Of a stretch of 64,000 nt of DNA, positions 11,621-22,054 are shown in pieces. This DNA comes from Berberis thunbergii (taxonomy: Eukaryota; Streptophyta; Magnoliopsida; Ranunculales; Berberidaceae), in the NCBI GenBank assembly GCA_003290165.1, contig QNQO01008330.1:124001-188000 (forward strand), read 5' to 3'. The translations under genes and the position numbers were made by a program. The notes beneath the pieces are model-generated. The model saw nothing but the letters and a program-made list of their open reading frames with translations. It was not told the DNA's origin and did no database searches. Each line of letters starts with the position of its first letter. Position 1 is the first letter of the stretch.

Positions 11621-11700
11621 CGCTTGAGCGAGAGTTCATGCCACTTTGTAAGTATAATTTCGCTTGAGCGAGAGTTCATGCCACTTTGTAAGTATAATTT
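11621..11700. repeat. Perfect 40-bp tandem duplication
   Basis: 11621-11660 is repeated without change at 11661-11700 (unit starts CGCTTGAGCGAGAGTTCATG). It sits at the edge of the 178-bp array. Being identical amid old sequence, it is a recent local event. Confidence 0.95.
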
Positions 11701-11829
11701 TGTATTTTGCTTTCATGGTGCTGATTGTATGATTATAGTTGTGGTGTGTTCTTTGCAGAGAGGTTCCTCACTACTCATCTTTCCTTAGAGAAGGAAGTTG
11801 TTATGAAAGCATTCCATAACATGCCTTAG

Positions 11830-13578
11830 ATGAGTGTGGAGGATGTTATTTGCCCTTCCAATTTTAGACACATTGGGTTATGGCCCATTGGCATGTGGCT
11901 CCCACTCTTTTTAGAGTGCCGAAGGTTAAGTCCGAAGGTGGAGCTTTCTAGGAAGAAGAAGGCCTATAAAGTTAAGGCTCCTAACCTGTCAGACACAAAG
12001 GGGCTTTCTAAGTCGTTTGTTTCCTTCATAGACTCGAAGAGGTATTGCACTGGGGCCGAGTCTGCTTCCAAATGATCGACTCCTTCAAGAGAGGAACGTG
12101 ATTCTGACCTGTCGGCAAAAGTGGAGGTTGTAGAATCTGATTTGGAAAAATACCACCTGCGGCTAGTAAGGTTGAGTAACGAGCAGGTTGAAGCTTTGAA
12201 TAAAAAGCTAGTGGTGGCTTCTACTAATACTAACCAATCCAGAATTGTTCTACTAGAATGTCTTGATAAAGATTTGTTTGTGGTCCCGGAGGTCAATCGT
12301 CCTGCTGGTGGATCGTCTAATAGTTGTCGTTGCAGCGTGGACCGTCCTTCTTGAAGTCTACATTGCTCTTCATCTCGCTCCAGGCCATATATCGAGATAA
12401 TGGAAGATCCCATTGACAATTTTCCTCCTTTTCTCCCTTTGGATTCTACTGAATCGGCTCGCAACAAAGGGTAAGCTGCTGGTGACAAAGAGAATGTCGT
12501 AAATCAGGGCCCAAGTGTGATGGAGATTGCAAAGGGTGGTGCGGGCGTAATTCTGCATCCGTGAGTGCTTCATCCAAACGCGCCAATGAGTTTTTTTGTT
12601 CTAGGCGTAGTGAAAATGAGCAACCAGGTCTGGCACACAGAGGTTGATATTGATTATGCTTCGAGGAAACATATAAGCAGAGATTATAGCTGGCTAAGGA
12701 ACCATGCTTCGAAACCCGGGGAAGATGCGCTGGAAAAGCGTATGGATAAGGGGCTGAAACATCTTATGTTAGGGATGTCGCATTTGAGCTAAGTGGTTGT
12801 CGCTAGAGCGGAAGTTGAGGCGGCTCGTGAGAGGGTGTACACTATGGAATGTGTTTTCTCAAATATGTAGAAGGTGTACTTTGATGCACTATTTGAGATT
12901 GAATCAATGAGAAAGTAGATTGAAGAGAGGAGGCTGGAACAATCATCCGCTAATGAGGAGACCCAGAGGGTTTGTTTGGAAGCCTTTGAGTCTGATTTAG
13001 AACTTAACCTGGTCTGCCATGATCTAGAAGTTGTGCAGGAAGTTGTGGCTAAGATGCGTTCTGAGTTGCAGTCTCTTGCTAAGGAGAATACCAAGAAAGA
13101 ATCTGAGTAGGTAGTCCAGAGGCCGATGTCAAATTCAACACTCGGGAAGCAAGGAAAGCTAGGGACCACCTTCTCCTGGAGCAGCATGAACTTAGTGTAG
13201 TTAAAAGTAGCCTGATTACTAAGCAATCTCAGACTGATGCACTGATAGGCTAGCTGAAGCTGCTGGAACGTGAACTTGCTGAAGAAAAAGGCATGCGAGT
13301 AAGGTCTTCTCAAAGCGCAAGGCACGTTTGAATTCCGCAGGATCATGCATGGGAGGCTAAAAGTGTTGGCGCGGATGAAAGAGGAACATCGGGACTAGGA
13401 CATTTCTTATCACAGGAAGGTGTCCTTTGCAGACTTCGAAGTGATCTATGAGCTGTTAAAGGAAGAGGGTGATCTGGATCATGACGCTCAAGCTGAGGCA
13501 CACGCTGACGCAACTCCTACTTCTTCTCTTGTTAAGTTTAGTTCCCTTGTAATTGTACCTTTTCCTGATGAGGAGTAA
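11830..13578 (+). pseudogene. Opposite-strand decayed ORF, module B (coiled-coil-like)
   Basis: Plus-strand frames at 11830-12075, 12121-12354, 12565-12792 and then a broken frame to the stop at about 13578. Long charged helix-like stretches with heptads occur: SDLEKYHLRLVRLSNEQVEA, then LNKKLVVASTNTNQSRIVLL; later RRLEQSSANEETQRVCLEAF, then ESDLELNLVCHDLEVVQEVV and AKMRSELQSLAKENTKKESE. The end reads FADFEVIYELLKEEGDLDHD, then AQAEAH. Several in-frame stops (for example near 12072, 12790, 12870, 12918, 13108). Position and character parallel module A, and again a tandem array follows. Family unknown. Confidence 0.45.
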
Positions 13579-14189
13579 ATTTTGTACATTTGTACTTTTT
13601 GTTTTAATTGTTAATGAAAACAGGTTCTTTTCCAGTACGTTTTGTACCCGTGTTCTATTTGGTCCCCATGTTGCATGTTCTCCATTTTGCCTTATCATTT
13701 TATTTTGATGTAGGTCATGTTGGGTTAGCAGGGAGCCAAATGGTTTGTCCATTGTTGAGAGCTCGACCGTTTATGCCGCGAGTAATTCTGACATGTACTT
13801 CCGTGAGGTCTCAGAGTTGCTATCTCGTGGTTATGCCCAATAGTGACCATTTTGCTAATGGTTTTGTAGCGAGTTACTCTACCCAAGCTATAGCTCGTCC
13901 TTGAGGTAAGCCGTTGGAGGCTCAAGTTATATATTTGAATGTCAGTTATCGTCATTGGCATAAGTGAACTGTTGTAGTAGAGCACATGCGTTGTCGTCTA
14001 TAGTTGAGCAAGAGCGCTTGGCCTGAGTCAAGTTTCTTAAGCTCGGGCCGGTCTCCCGTGTAGCATTTGTCCGTGCTTAGCGAATTTATTTTTCAAGTTG
14101 GCTTAAGTGCCCATTGCTGGTAATTGGATATCAACCTATGTGAGCGTGAAGACACTGATTGAGTTGTAATCGGATTTGGCGATCACTGT

Positions 14190-14845
14190 CCTAATAAAGA
14201 GCAACGATCCCGTGGCGAGCCGTTGACATTAGTTGGAGCTTACTAGGCTCCCACCTTCCAAACCATCACACCCACGCGGAATGGGCTACAGATTTTGGTT
14301 GAGAACATTCGGCAACCATGGTTTGTAGAAGAGCAATGGTCCTGTGGCGAGCCATCGACACCAGTCGGAGCTGACTAGGCTCCCACCTTCCAAGCCAGCT
14401 AGACCCGTGAGGAGAGAGCTACAGGTTTGGGATGAGAAATATTGGCGACCATGGTCCGTAGAAGAGCAGTGGTCCCATGGAAAACCATCGGCATCAGTTT
14501 GAACTGGTTGTACTCCCACCTTCCAAATCATCTACACCCGTGTGCATCGAGCTATAGATTTGGGAGTTTGAGATTCGGCGACCATGGTATGTAGAAAAGC
14601 AGTGGTCCCGTGGAAAGTCATCGACATCAGTCAGAACTGACTAGGCTCCCACCTTCCAAACCATCTACATCCGCGCGGAACGAGCTACAGGTTTGGGAGT
14701 TGGAAATTCGGTGACCATGGTCTATAGAAAAGTAGTGGTCCAGTGGCAAACCGTTGGCATTAGTCAAAACTAACTAAGCTCGCACCTTCCAAACCATCTA
14801 CACCGACACAAAATGAGCTACAGGTTTGGGAGCTGACCAGAAGCT
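14190..14845. repeat. Tandem array, about 132-bp period, five copies
   Basis: The anchor (G/A)AGCA(A/G)(T/C)GGTCC.GTGG recurs at 14199, 14331, 14464, 14597 and 14729 (spacings 132-133). Each unit contains ACTAGGCTCCCACCTTCCAA, CCATCTACACCCG, GAGCTACAGGTTTGGGA and GGCGACCATGGT. The core GAGCAAYGATCC..TGGCGAG / CTGACTAGRCTCCCACTTCC is shared with the 178-bp array, so the two are diverged descendants of one sequence. 14845-15060 holds a unit of the 178-bp type at the end of this array. Confidence 0.9.
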
Positions 14846-15159
14846 ATCGTCACTGACTAGGCTTACCTGATCGGGTTTGGCAACCATCATCCGCGGAGGG
14901 AGCGATGATCCCTAGCAAGTCATCGTCATCAGGCATGAGAGCACTAACTAGACTCCCACTTCCTAAGCCATCGACATTCGCACGCGCTGAACTAGGGGTT
15001 GGGGTGAACAAGAAGCCATCGTCATCAGTCGAAACTGACTAAGCTTGCCTGGCTAGGTTGGGGCTCTGCTTGTTACGGGCATGCGAGCCTACTTCCCATG
15101 TTAGATTGCATTGTGTGGATTAGTTTTCACTAATTTCAATGAAAGTTTTAAAAATAGGT

Positions 15160-16262
15160 ACGTTAAATCAGCTGGTGGTATGTAGGTTTCTCCACGTGCT
15201 AGAGTGTCGCTTGGATAGTGGGCCGAACCGATGAGCCCATAAAAGAAAAACTAGGTCATGTTGCAAGATCATGGTGCCACGTGTACGGCGTAGACTGGGA
15301 GATGGTAGAGTATCGGTTACTCCCCTAATTAATGGTGTTGTGTACATCATCATTAATTGATTGAACATTGACCTGTGCATTTTTTCCGAAACCGTCACCT
15401 CCTCGTTTCCCATACGGTATTCAATGCTAAAATTAATGTTGACGCACTTGTTTGGTGAGCCACTACATCTATATAATGGTGTTTTTTCACCGTTTTAGGC
15501 ATTATCTTCTACAAAGTGCACTTTTCAGATGCTCTTACTCAAAGGATATGCTTTGGGTTCTCCAAAAGATTATCTCCTCCACTGGAGTCTTGGAATGTTC
15601 TAACATTTGCACCAATGAGTCTTGATAAGACTCACTATTATTTGTGGTCACCTACTCTGGGTGAGCACCCGATTAGTTCATTGAGACCTTGTAATTTCTC
15701 TCGTATTGCGAATAAGAGTTACGGACTTCCTCTCAAGAGACGAGTCTGTCTTTTATTCGCTGGTGCTTTGGCAGCGTCTCACACCATCCTGTCTGTTGGG
15801 AGACACTCCTTGCAACTAGTTTATGGTTGGTTGAAATGTTGAAAGATGCGGCTTTGCTTCCGGGGATGGTATTTCTACATCACCCCAAGCATCACACATG
15901 GGAGAAGTGTCCCCGCTTGGCAACATTGTGAGATTTCAAATGTCTCATCATTCATTGATACCTATGTTTGTCCTCTTCTACCTACTTCGGGAGGCTAGAT
16001 GTCGGAGCAAAGATGTCTACAGCTCATCGTGAGGCTCATGTTGATGTTTACAGACTGTTTTTTTGGGGTGATTCGACGGAGTATTTAATTGATCACGCTC
16101 TTTCGTCTTCTTCGGAGAAATCGCAGAGTGTAACTCTTAGAGAGCATCGTAGTTTACCATGGGTATCTTCGCTATCACTCCTGAGTCCTATTCTGAAGTC
16201 GGACTATTTAAGTGAATTTTTACTATACATAGCATCGGATTTGGATGCTTGTAGTTTGTAAT
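15160..16262 (+). other. Opposite-strand frames, module C (unknown)
   Basis: After a segment with promoter-like TATATAATGG at 15469, plus-strand frames at 15516-15842 and 15968-16261 follow each other with a gap of stops. They encode hydrophobic/Ser-rich sequence (for example LFAGALAASHTILSVGRHSL; YRLFFWGDSTEYLIDHALSS). I thought of the plant mobile domain found in some Tat-element extra ORFs but cannot show it. It ends at a stop at 16259, and 16263-16880 is non-coding apart from the decayed minus-strand post-protease region. Confidence 0.35.
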
Positions 16263-16889
16263 ATTTTGTGCCCACCATCTGGGCGATCGTTGTTACATCT
16301 TTCTAGTTATCAATAGAGTGTGTTTGCGTATTCTCTTTTATTTCTCAAATGAGTGCAAATCACATAAGTTTCTAAGAATTAAAACTCTAAATTGACTATT
16401 GCAAGAAAGCTAAACAACTGGATAGATTGATTGTTGGAGGAGAGAGGTTGACTTGGCCCTGAAGTAAATTAGCATGGTCTTTGTTTGAATTGTAAGTACC
16501 TTCAGCGAATTGTCAAGTTTCGCCGAAATCGTTAAGGTCACTGAAGAGTGAACCTTGCATGGGAGGGTTCTTCTGCACCCACTGGCTGTTGTGGGGTTGT
16601 GCTCATGTTTGCAATGACTTCTCTGTTTGGCCAGATGTCTTGTCAGGCTGGAGGACGGACTGCTTATGTAATGTTGGATTGTCCTTCGTCGCTAAGTTGA
16701 GCCACTGCTGTTGGGTCTTTGTCTTCATATGGGAGGCGTGACTCTTCCCCAGTCTCTGAGTTTGGCTTCCGTTCAACTTGTTTGGCGAGCTCCAGATGAA
16801 TCTGAGAAAATTCTATCAGCTTTAGCACAGCATAGTGGCAGCCTCGTCATGCCCTTGGTAGGTCCCCGTGAATTGTCCCCTCTGAGTGG

Positions 16890-17330
16890 TTTTTGGTATA
16901 CTTGACGCACTGATGAAGGGTGGAGACTACTGTTTCCCTCAAATGAAGCCAGTGCCTCCCCAAGATGAGGTTATAGGTAGACGGTGCATCTACCACCATG
17001 AAGTTCATAAACATGACCTTCCTTAGCCACCACCGCTAGCTTTATCTTCCCAATCGGAAAGTATTTTTCTCTACTAAACTTGATAAGCGAGTAGCCGAAA
17101 GGAGTCAAGTTCTCTTCCTTGAGGTCCATACTATGGAATGTGTGGTAGAATAGGATGTTGAAAGAGCTTCTGTGTCCACCGGTGCCCTCTTCACTTCCCA
17201 CCTTGCAATACGGACCGAAATGATAAGGGCATCATTGTGCGGTGCGCAAATGCCTTCGAGGTCCTTATCTGTGAAAGTCAAGGTCGAAATTGGGTTTTGT
17301 ACTCGCAAGTAATAAACACGTCGGTTCTCA
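16890..17330 (-). pseudogene. Retropepsin-like protease remnant of Tat-like element
   Basis: Minus-strand frames give ISTLTFTDKDLEGICAPHND then ALIISVRIARWEVKRAPVDT, matching the (I)TF.DEDLEG...PH.DALV...I....V.RVLVDTGSS start of gypsy proteases, but the active-site DTG is broken here (VDT followed by a frame change). Further on come FHSMDLKEENLTPF, FPIGKIKL and, near 16990, STYNLILGRHWLH, the usual Y(N).I(L)GR..L motif. At least two frame changes. Nothing resembling RT follows. Confidence 0.75.
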
Positions 17331-17349
17331 CAAGTGGGTTGTGTCCGCA

Positions 17350-18400
17350 TCTCAAGGAGTGTTTCTTTTCAAGACTTGTTTGACTAATCTTCTTCTTATC
17401 CGACTTCGTGAAGGACATATATAATGCTCGAAGCTTCCTTCTCGATTTCTTTGACCGCCTCTCCTATCTCCTTGGTCCGGTCTTGTCTTTTTTTCCAAAC
17501 CAAGGAACTCCTTCAACTTGTCTTTTTTAATCCAGTACTCGATCTCGTACCTTAGACTCTTATAGTCGTTGGTGTCATGGCCACCCTCCTTGTGGTATGA
17601 GCAATACTTGTTGTTGCCATGTTTGGAGGGGTCTTTGTGCTGCTTCAGGGGCCAATTCATATCCGCCCAATTTTTCATTGAGTTAAGGATGTCCGACAAG
17701 CTAGAGTTTCTAGATCCGACATAGTTGGAAGACTTCTCTAGCCTAGCACAGCTAGAGTCCGACCTATTGTCATTGTGCTTTCGTTTGTTTCTATCTTCGT
17801 CTTATCGCCTATTTCCCTTCTTTCTGTCCCTAGAAAAGAAGGGTTTATTTTCTATTTCAGTTTCCTTCTTTGTTGTTCTCGTTTCCTCCAAGGTGATGTA
17901 CCTCTGAGCACTTTCCAAGAGTTCTATCATATCTAAGGGGGTTTCCAAGGTGAGGAAGTCATAAAATTTTTCCTCTCTTAAACACGCAATAAAAGCAGTA
18001 ACGGCGGTATTTTCGTTGCATCCGTCAATGACCATCAACTCGTCATTGAAACATGTGATGTATTTCCTTAGAATTTCATTTGACTTCTGCCTCAGAGAGA
18101 GTATATAGCGCAGGCCCTTCCTGATCCACTGGCTATCGACAAAGCGTGTCAGGAATTCTTTGGCCAGAGTCTTGAATGAGTCGATTGACTTTGACCAAAG
18201 GCTATGAAACCATGTCAGCGCTGACTTCTTCAGACTGGTAAAGAACGTCTGCACATCACCGATTCGAAACCTTCTTTGAGCACCATCACATGTTGATAAT
18301 GACGCAAGTGATCATACGGGTCACCAATCTCGTCATAAAACTCAAGTTTCAGAGGGATGAACTTCTTTGGCAGAGCCTCGTTCATGATGCGTCCATGAAC
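17350..18400 (-). pseudogene. Ty3/gypsy gag (capsid plus zinc knuckle), frameshifted
   Basis: Frames in order: LPKKFIPLKLEFYDEIGDP then YDHLRHYQHVMVLKEGFESV (N-terminal capsid, ending near 18255), a frame change, then 18254-17802 with TSLKKSALTWFHSLWSKSID and the Q-K-S-E-L-R-Y-F-N pattern of retrotransposon gag (Pfam Retrotrans_gag), and 17699-17352 with KYCSYHKEGGHDTNDYKSLR, the plant form of the CCHC knuckle (C..H...GH.T.DC) in which the last Cys is Tyr. A Lys/Arg-rich stretch joins capsid and knuckle. At least two frame changes; not functional. It follows the PBS directly, as expected. Confidence 0.85.
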
Positions 18401-18895
18401 GAGGGAACAGAAAGGTGGTACATCATGTCAAGGTCGTGAGCCCCTCGGCGGGGAGGTTTTTGCGTGGTGAGTTTGTATGCTTTGAAAGTTGAATTTATGT
18501 TGGACGCGTCGCCACCTCTAGTCTATTGAGAATTGGCGGGGCTTGACTCTCCTATGTATAATCTCTATTATTGTCTAGAGATTGAGGTCTGTGTTGCTCC
18601 AGATCTCTATCAGCAAGTGGAGGGTTTTGCTTAGTGAGAATCTCCACTGCTTTAGCGATCTGCTATATCTGTAATGATAGTGAATATATTCTGGAGTCCA
18701 TCGCCGCTGCCGATAGCACAAAAATGCAAGCCTGCTCCCATTGTGTCTCAGGTACCGCAGGAAGCGGTGGTATAGCGCCAGTCTAGGCGTTTGACAAGTC
18801 CCCCTGATCTCCATTGTTGCAGGATCTAGTGGTCACCATTTTCTTAAACTCCGAAGAGAAATGATGTTAGTGTTTTGCCAGGAACTTTTGTCACT

Positions 18896-18914
18896 CCCCA
18901 CGGACGACACCAAA
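18896..18914 (-). other. Primer binding site of Tat-like element
   Basis: Minus strand next to the 5' LTR: TTGGTGTCGTCCGTGGGGA. This resembles the TGGCGCCGTC(T)GTGGGGA sequence common after the 5' LTR of plant gypsy elements, primed by a tRNA-Asp-like 3' end. It differs by C-to-T changes expected from methylated-cytosine decay. Confidence 0.65.
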
Positions 18915-18915
18915 C

Positions 18916-19469
18916 TGATGCAGTCTATTTTCGCTCCCTGCTTGACTTTGACCTGCACAAGAAATGCATGTGAGCCATGGACCACTGTTTTGGTGGTCGA
19001 TAGCACTCCGATGTTAAAGTCAGACAAGGATCCGAGGAAGGCTTAATGTTGTAAATAGATAATTTGTAGTATACCTTTGTTCACCAACCTCATGTCTTAT
19101 TTATAGTGTTGGAGTCTTGATTCGACCAGGCCATTGGTACCATAATTTAAGGAAGGAGATCTTCCTGGAGATCCTTCTCTAATTAGGAGTAGTCTTGTAT
19201 AGGGAAGTTTCCATGTTGGATTTGTGCTCCTAGATACACGAGAGATAGCTCCCAATTGGAGTGTTGTCCCTAGATGGAAGTTTCCATGTACGACGTATAC
19301 TCTGGTATTTGTTTCCTAGGTGAAGACAAAATTTTGTTGGCTTGCCCGTCCGAAGCTGATCCCCGAGATACTTGCCTTAATAGGTCTTATGGGTATTAGG
19401 CATATTATTCCTTGATATCATCATGACACGTGTACGATGTAAAAGAGATGACGTCTTGGTGTATCATCA
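18916..19469 (-). repeat. 5' LTR of Tat-like element (554 bp)
   Basis: Partner of the LTR at 7937-8614, with the same terminal bases and ordered blocks. It is followed, in the minus direction, by the primer binding site and gag, so it is the 5' LTR. On its right it abuts, at 19470, the middle of another LTR family (compare 24650-24700). Confidence 0.85.
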
Positions 19470-21019
19470 ATTTTTATTTGAAGTCTTTATTTGCAAATAA
19501 AATCACATTTAAGCATGTTTGAGGAATTATAATATCGTGTTTAGTATATGAATCTTGCTAAAATTTTATTCATGTGGAGTTGATAAGTGTTTGAAACTAA
19601 ACCCTTGAAGTAAATTATTCTATCTGTGGGAATTAGGTGAATATGTTATGTGAAAATATTATGAACATGGTAATAAATGCATTCTTACTGAAATTAGATG
19701 TCTACATGATAAATTGCGATAATATTTGCGAATGTATATTTTGCTCCGTGTTCACCTTTAGAGGATGAAGCTGTAAAGTACGTTGAAATTAATTTTCGAA
19801 GATTCATCCCTTGAAGAGATGAATTTGAGTATGTGTATTATTATGTAATTTGGTATGTGCATAGCATGACTTGAATTTGATTGGTATGCAGATTGACTTT
19901 TGTTTTAATAGTGATTTTTGAAATGTTAAGGGTCGTAAAATATATGTTAATGCATTAGGGTGAATATGAGCATGTGATTGTGATGCACTTGACTGCTAAG
20001 TTGCATTTGAGTTTTTGTTGATTTGTGTGTTCTTTTCCACAACTTTGAAATAAATGAAAAATGTGTTTTTGTATCTAGACTTGTTTGTATACGCGGTATA
20101 TAATTTTGGTATGCAGACTTGCTTTCATATCGGGTACGTCATTTCATGTGAGTTCGGTAGTACGTGTAATATTTGCCATAGATCGAATTTTGGGTGAGAT
20201 GACATGTTTCACGATGTGGCACTCCACTTTGAACATGTACGCTCTGAGTGGTTTCGAAGGCAAGGGAGGCACACTTGGGTGAGGTGTGTTCGGCACAAGA
20301 AAGAAGTGCGATTGTGAAAAAGAAGAGAAATTTGTGTGTATGTGCATGATTTTCTAAGGGAAAAAACTAAATGTTTATTCGACCATTGAATGAGAACAAC
20401 ATGTCTTTCTAAATGTAGAAAACGTGTTTTGTTGATATTTTAATAATAGTGTATTATGACTACGATTTGTATCATTGTTTGAAAATAAATTGTATTTATG
20501 AGGACTGGTAAATTTTATTCATGTGTTTCTAACCGTTCCATACAAGATGGTAAGTCTACTAACCCTTTTGCAGGTCTAACTTACCATGTTGTAAGTGTTG
20601 AATAAGTAAATGTTTTCTTGAAGATGGTAAACTTATTAGTATGTCATGTTTGCCTCATAAAGGAACTACAAGTCTGTGATGTGTTATTTATTGTGTGTGA
20701 ATTTTTCATGTTAAAGTGTCTACCTTATTTTATTTATAAGAGATGAAGATTTCTCATACCAGCTACTTCGCTGACCCAAGTAAGTTTATGCTTCTTGGGT
20801 ACGTTCTTATTGTAATGTAGGGGTGGGCATGGTCCGGGTTTGGGCTAATCCCGATTTCGGTCCCGGTACAGTGAAACGGGAACGGTACGGGTCGGGAAAT
20901 CAAAATTTTTTGGGCTGACCCGATTGGTACCTGGATTGTTTTGAACTGGGATAGTCCGGGTCGGGGACCATGCCGTTCCGGTTCAAAAAAGACCCAAGCC
21001 CAACAGTAGCCAAATGGGT

Positions 21020-21236
21020 AGAAGGCATTCTGGTCTTTAGGATCGTAAAAGAGCGAGAGATACTTAGTGATGAAGCCGACTTGGGGAGCAGAGAGCTCTC
21101 CATTCTTATCATTCTGAAATGAGAGCTTGAGCTTGGCGAAGCTATCGAAGAGCTTGCAGGAGACCTTGTGGAAGAAGACGGTAGAATCGTTGTCGAACTC
21201 GGAGGTGACTTTTATGGGAGGCCGGGTAAGGAAGAT
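21020..21236 (-). pseudogene. Captured fragment of OEP37-like chloroplast envelope pore protein
   Basis: The minus strand reads TRPPIKVTSEFDNDSTVFFH, then KVSCKLFDSFAKLKLSFQND, KNGELSAPQVGFITKYLSLF and YDPKDQNA. From memory of the family this is the N-terminal part of OEP37, an outer-envelope beta-barrel channel of chloroplasts, directly before its first long barrel strands. Upstream an in-frame TGA (near 21247) replaces the start region, and downstream the match stops at about 21020, within the first exon. The frame is open over about 70 residues. It is a transduplicated piece, not a working gene. Family call fairly sure; extent approximate. Confidence 0.7.
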
Positions 21237-21341
21237 AGGGTTTCAGGTGGTGAGAGTTGGGATGGCGGTGGTGGGGGATCGAGGATGGCGGAGCTAGCTT
21301 TTGGTGTTGGTAGTGGACTCTGTACTAGTTGGAGGAAAAAA

Positions 21342-21479
21342 TGAAATGAAATGGGAGAGAGCTGCTCTAAGGTTTAGGCTTTGTGTGGTTGTGTTTTGTT
21401 TGATTTCTTTCTCTGTAATGGCTGCTGATAAGATGCAAGGTTGGGCTGGCGATTCCTTCGATCGACACAAGGAGTACAG
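21342..21479 (+). pseudogene. Captured first exon of an unidentified secretory protein
   Basis: An ATG at 21342 opens a frame beginning MKWERAALRFRLCVVVFCLI, then SFSVMAADKMQGWAGDSFDR and HKEYR, ending at CAG/GTATTG (21480), a good splice donor. The first 27 residues look like a signal peptide with cleavage after VMA. I do not recognise the mature part. The exon points away from the OEP37 fragment with about 105 bp between, so both may have been taken from one locus with divergent genes, or from two loci. Confidence 0.5.
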
Positions 21480-22042
21480 GTATTGTTTTATTTTTGCGTA
21501 ATTTGAAAGCAATGAACAGGGAGGATTCCATTTCAACTCTTTCGAATTCTTGATTTTTTATAACACCTCTCTGAAAAAATTGGAATTTTGACTTGATAAA
21601 ATTACGTGGGCTTGGGCTTGCTACAGTAATCGGGATGAACCGAACGGTCCGGGACAAAATTTGTGAAAACCGGTTCCGTCCCGATTCAAACCAGTCTGGT
21701 ACCTGGATAAAAACAACATAAACTGATTCATCTCGATTTGAACCGGTTCAGAACCATATCAGACCGGGTTGATCGAGTCGGGACCAGGATTCTTGCCCAC
21801 CCCTATTGTAATGTTGCCATTTCACCATTCTCCGATTATAGAGTTTTCGGGCGGCATCTTTGGCAGTTTATTCTATAGAGCATCATCTCCAAAGAGTTAC
21901 CTAGTTAATATTGTTGTATATGTTAATTTTATTTACTGTTTTTTATGTTAAATTTTAACGTCCCAAGTTTTGGGAAAGCGGATAATCCTAATCCTATGTG
22001 GATATAAGGATTTTCGTTTTCTTGAAATTGGAGCTGACAGTT

Positions 22043-22054
22043 TGGTATCAGAGC
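22043..22054 (+). other. Primer binding site (tRNA-iMet type), copy 1
   Basis: TGGTATCAGAGC, the exact complement of the plant initiator tRNA-Met 3' end, three bases after the LTR end (TGACA at 22039). The same site is on the minus strand at 29816-29827 in copy 2. Confidence 0.9.

Larger units (their letters stand above)
7937..19469 (-). mobile_element. Old Tat-like Ty3/gypsy element, non-autonomous, with opposite-strand frames
   Basis: Bounded by two diverged LTRs (7937-8614 and 18916-19469) that start TGATGCAGTC and end GTGTATCATCA on the plus strand. On the minus strand the order is 5' LTR, PBS, gag, protease, then about 8 kb without RT or integrase, then PPT and 3' LTR. The missing RT/IN makes it non-autonomous. 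The 8 kb hold decayed plus-strand frames and two related tandem arrays. Tat-lineage elements are known to carry extra ORFs, some in antisense, between integrase and the 3' LTR; this fits, but I infer it from layout. Flanking 5-mers (AAAAG, ATTTT) do not match, and the two flanks are different elements, so the two LTRs may come from a rearranged locus. Confidence 0.65.
20818..21805. mobile_element. hAT-type element (988 bp) carrying two host gene fragments
   Basis: 12-bp TIRs TAGGGGTGGGCA at 20818 and TGCCCACCCCTA ending at 21805; 8-bp target duplication TTGTAATG at 20810-20817 and 21806-21813. Subterminal regions are full of CCGGT/GGTCCGG words. The same TIR bounds the element at 35954-37500. 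No transposase. Between the ends lie an OEP37-like exon on minus and a secretory-protein-like exon on plus, back to back. Confidence 0.92.

Noticed and set aside
7937..19469. Intact retrotransposon with matching target duplication
   Set aside because: Flanking bases differ, LTRs are strongly diverged and RT/IN are absent.
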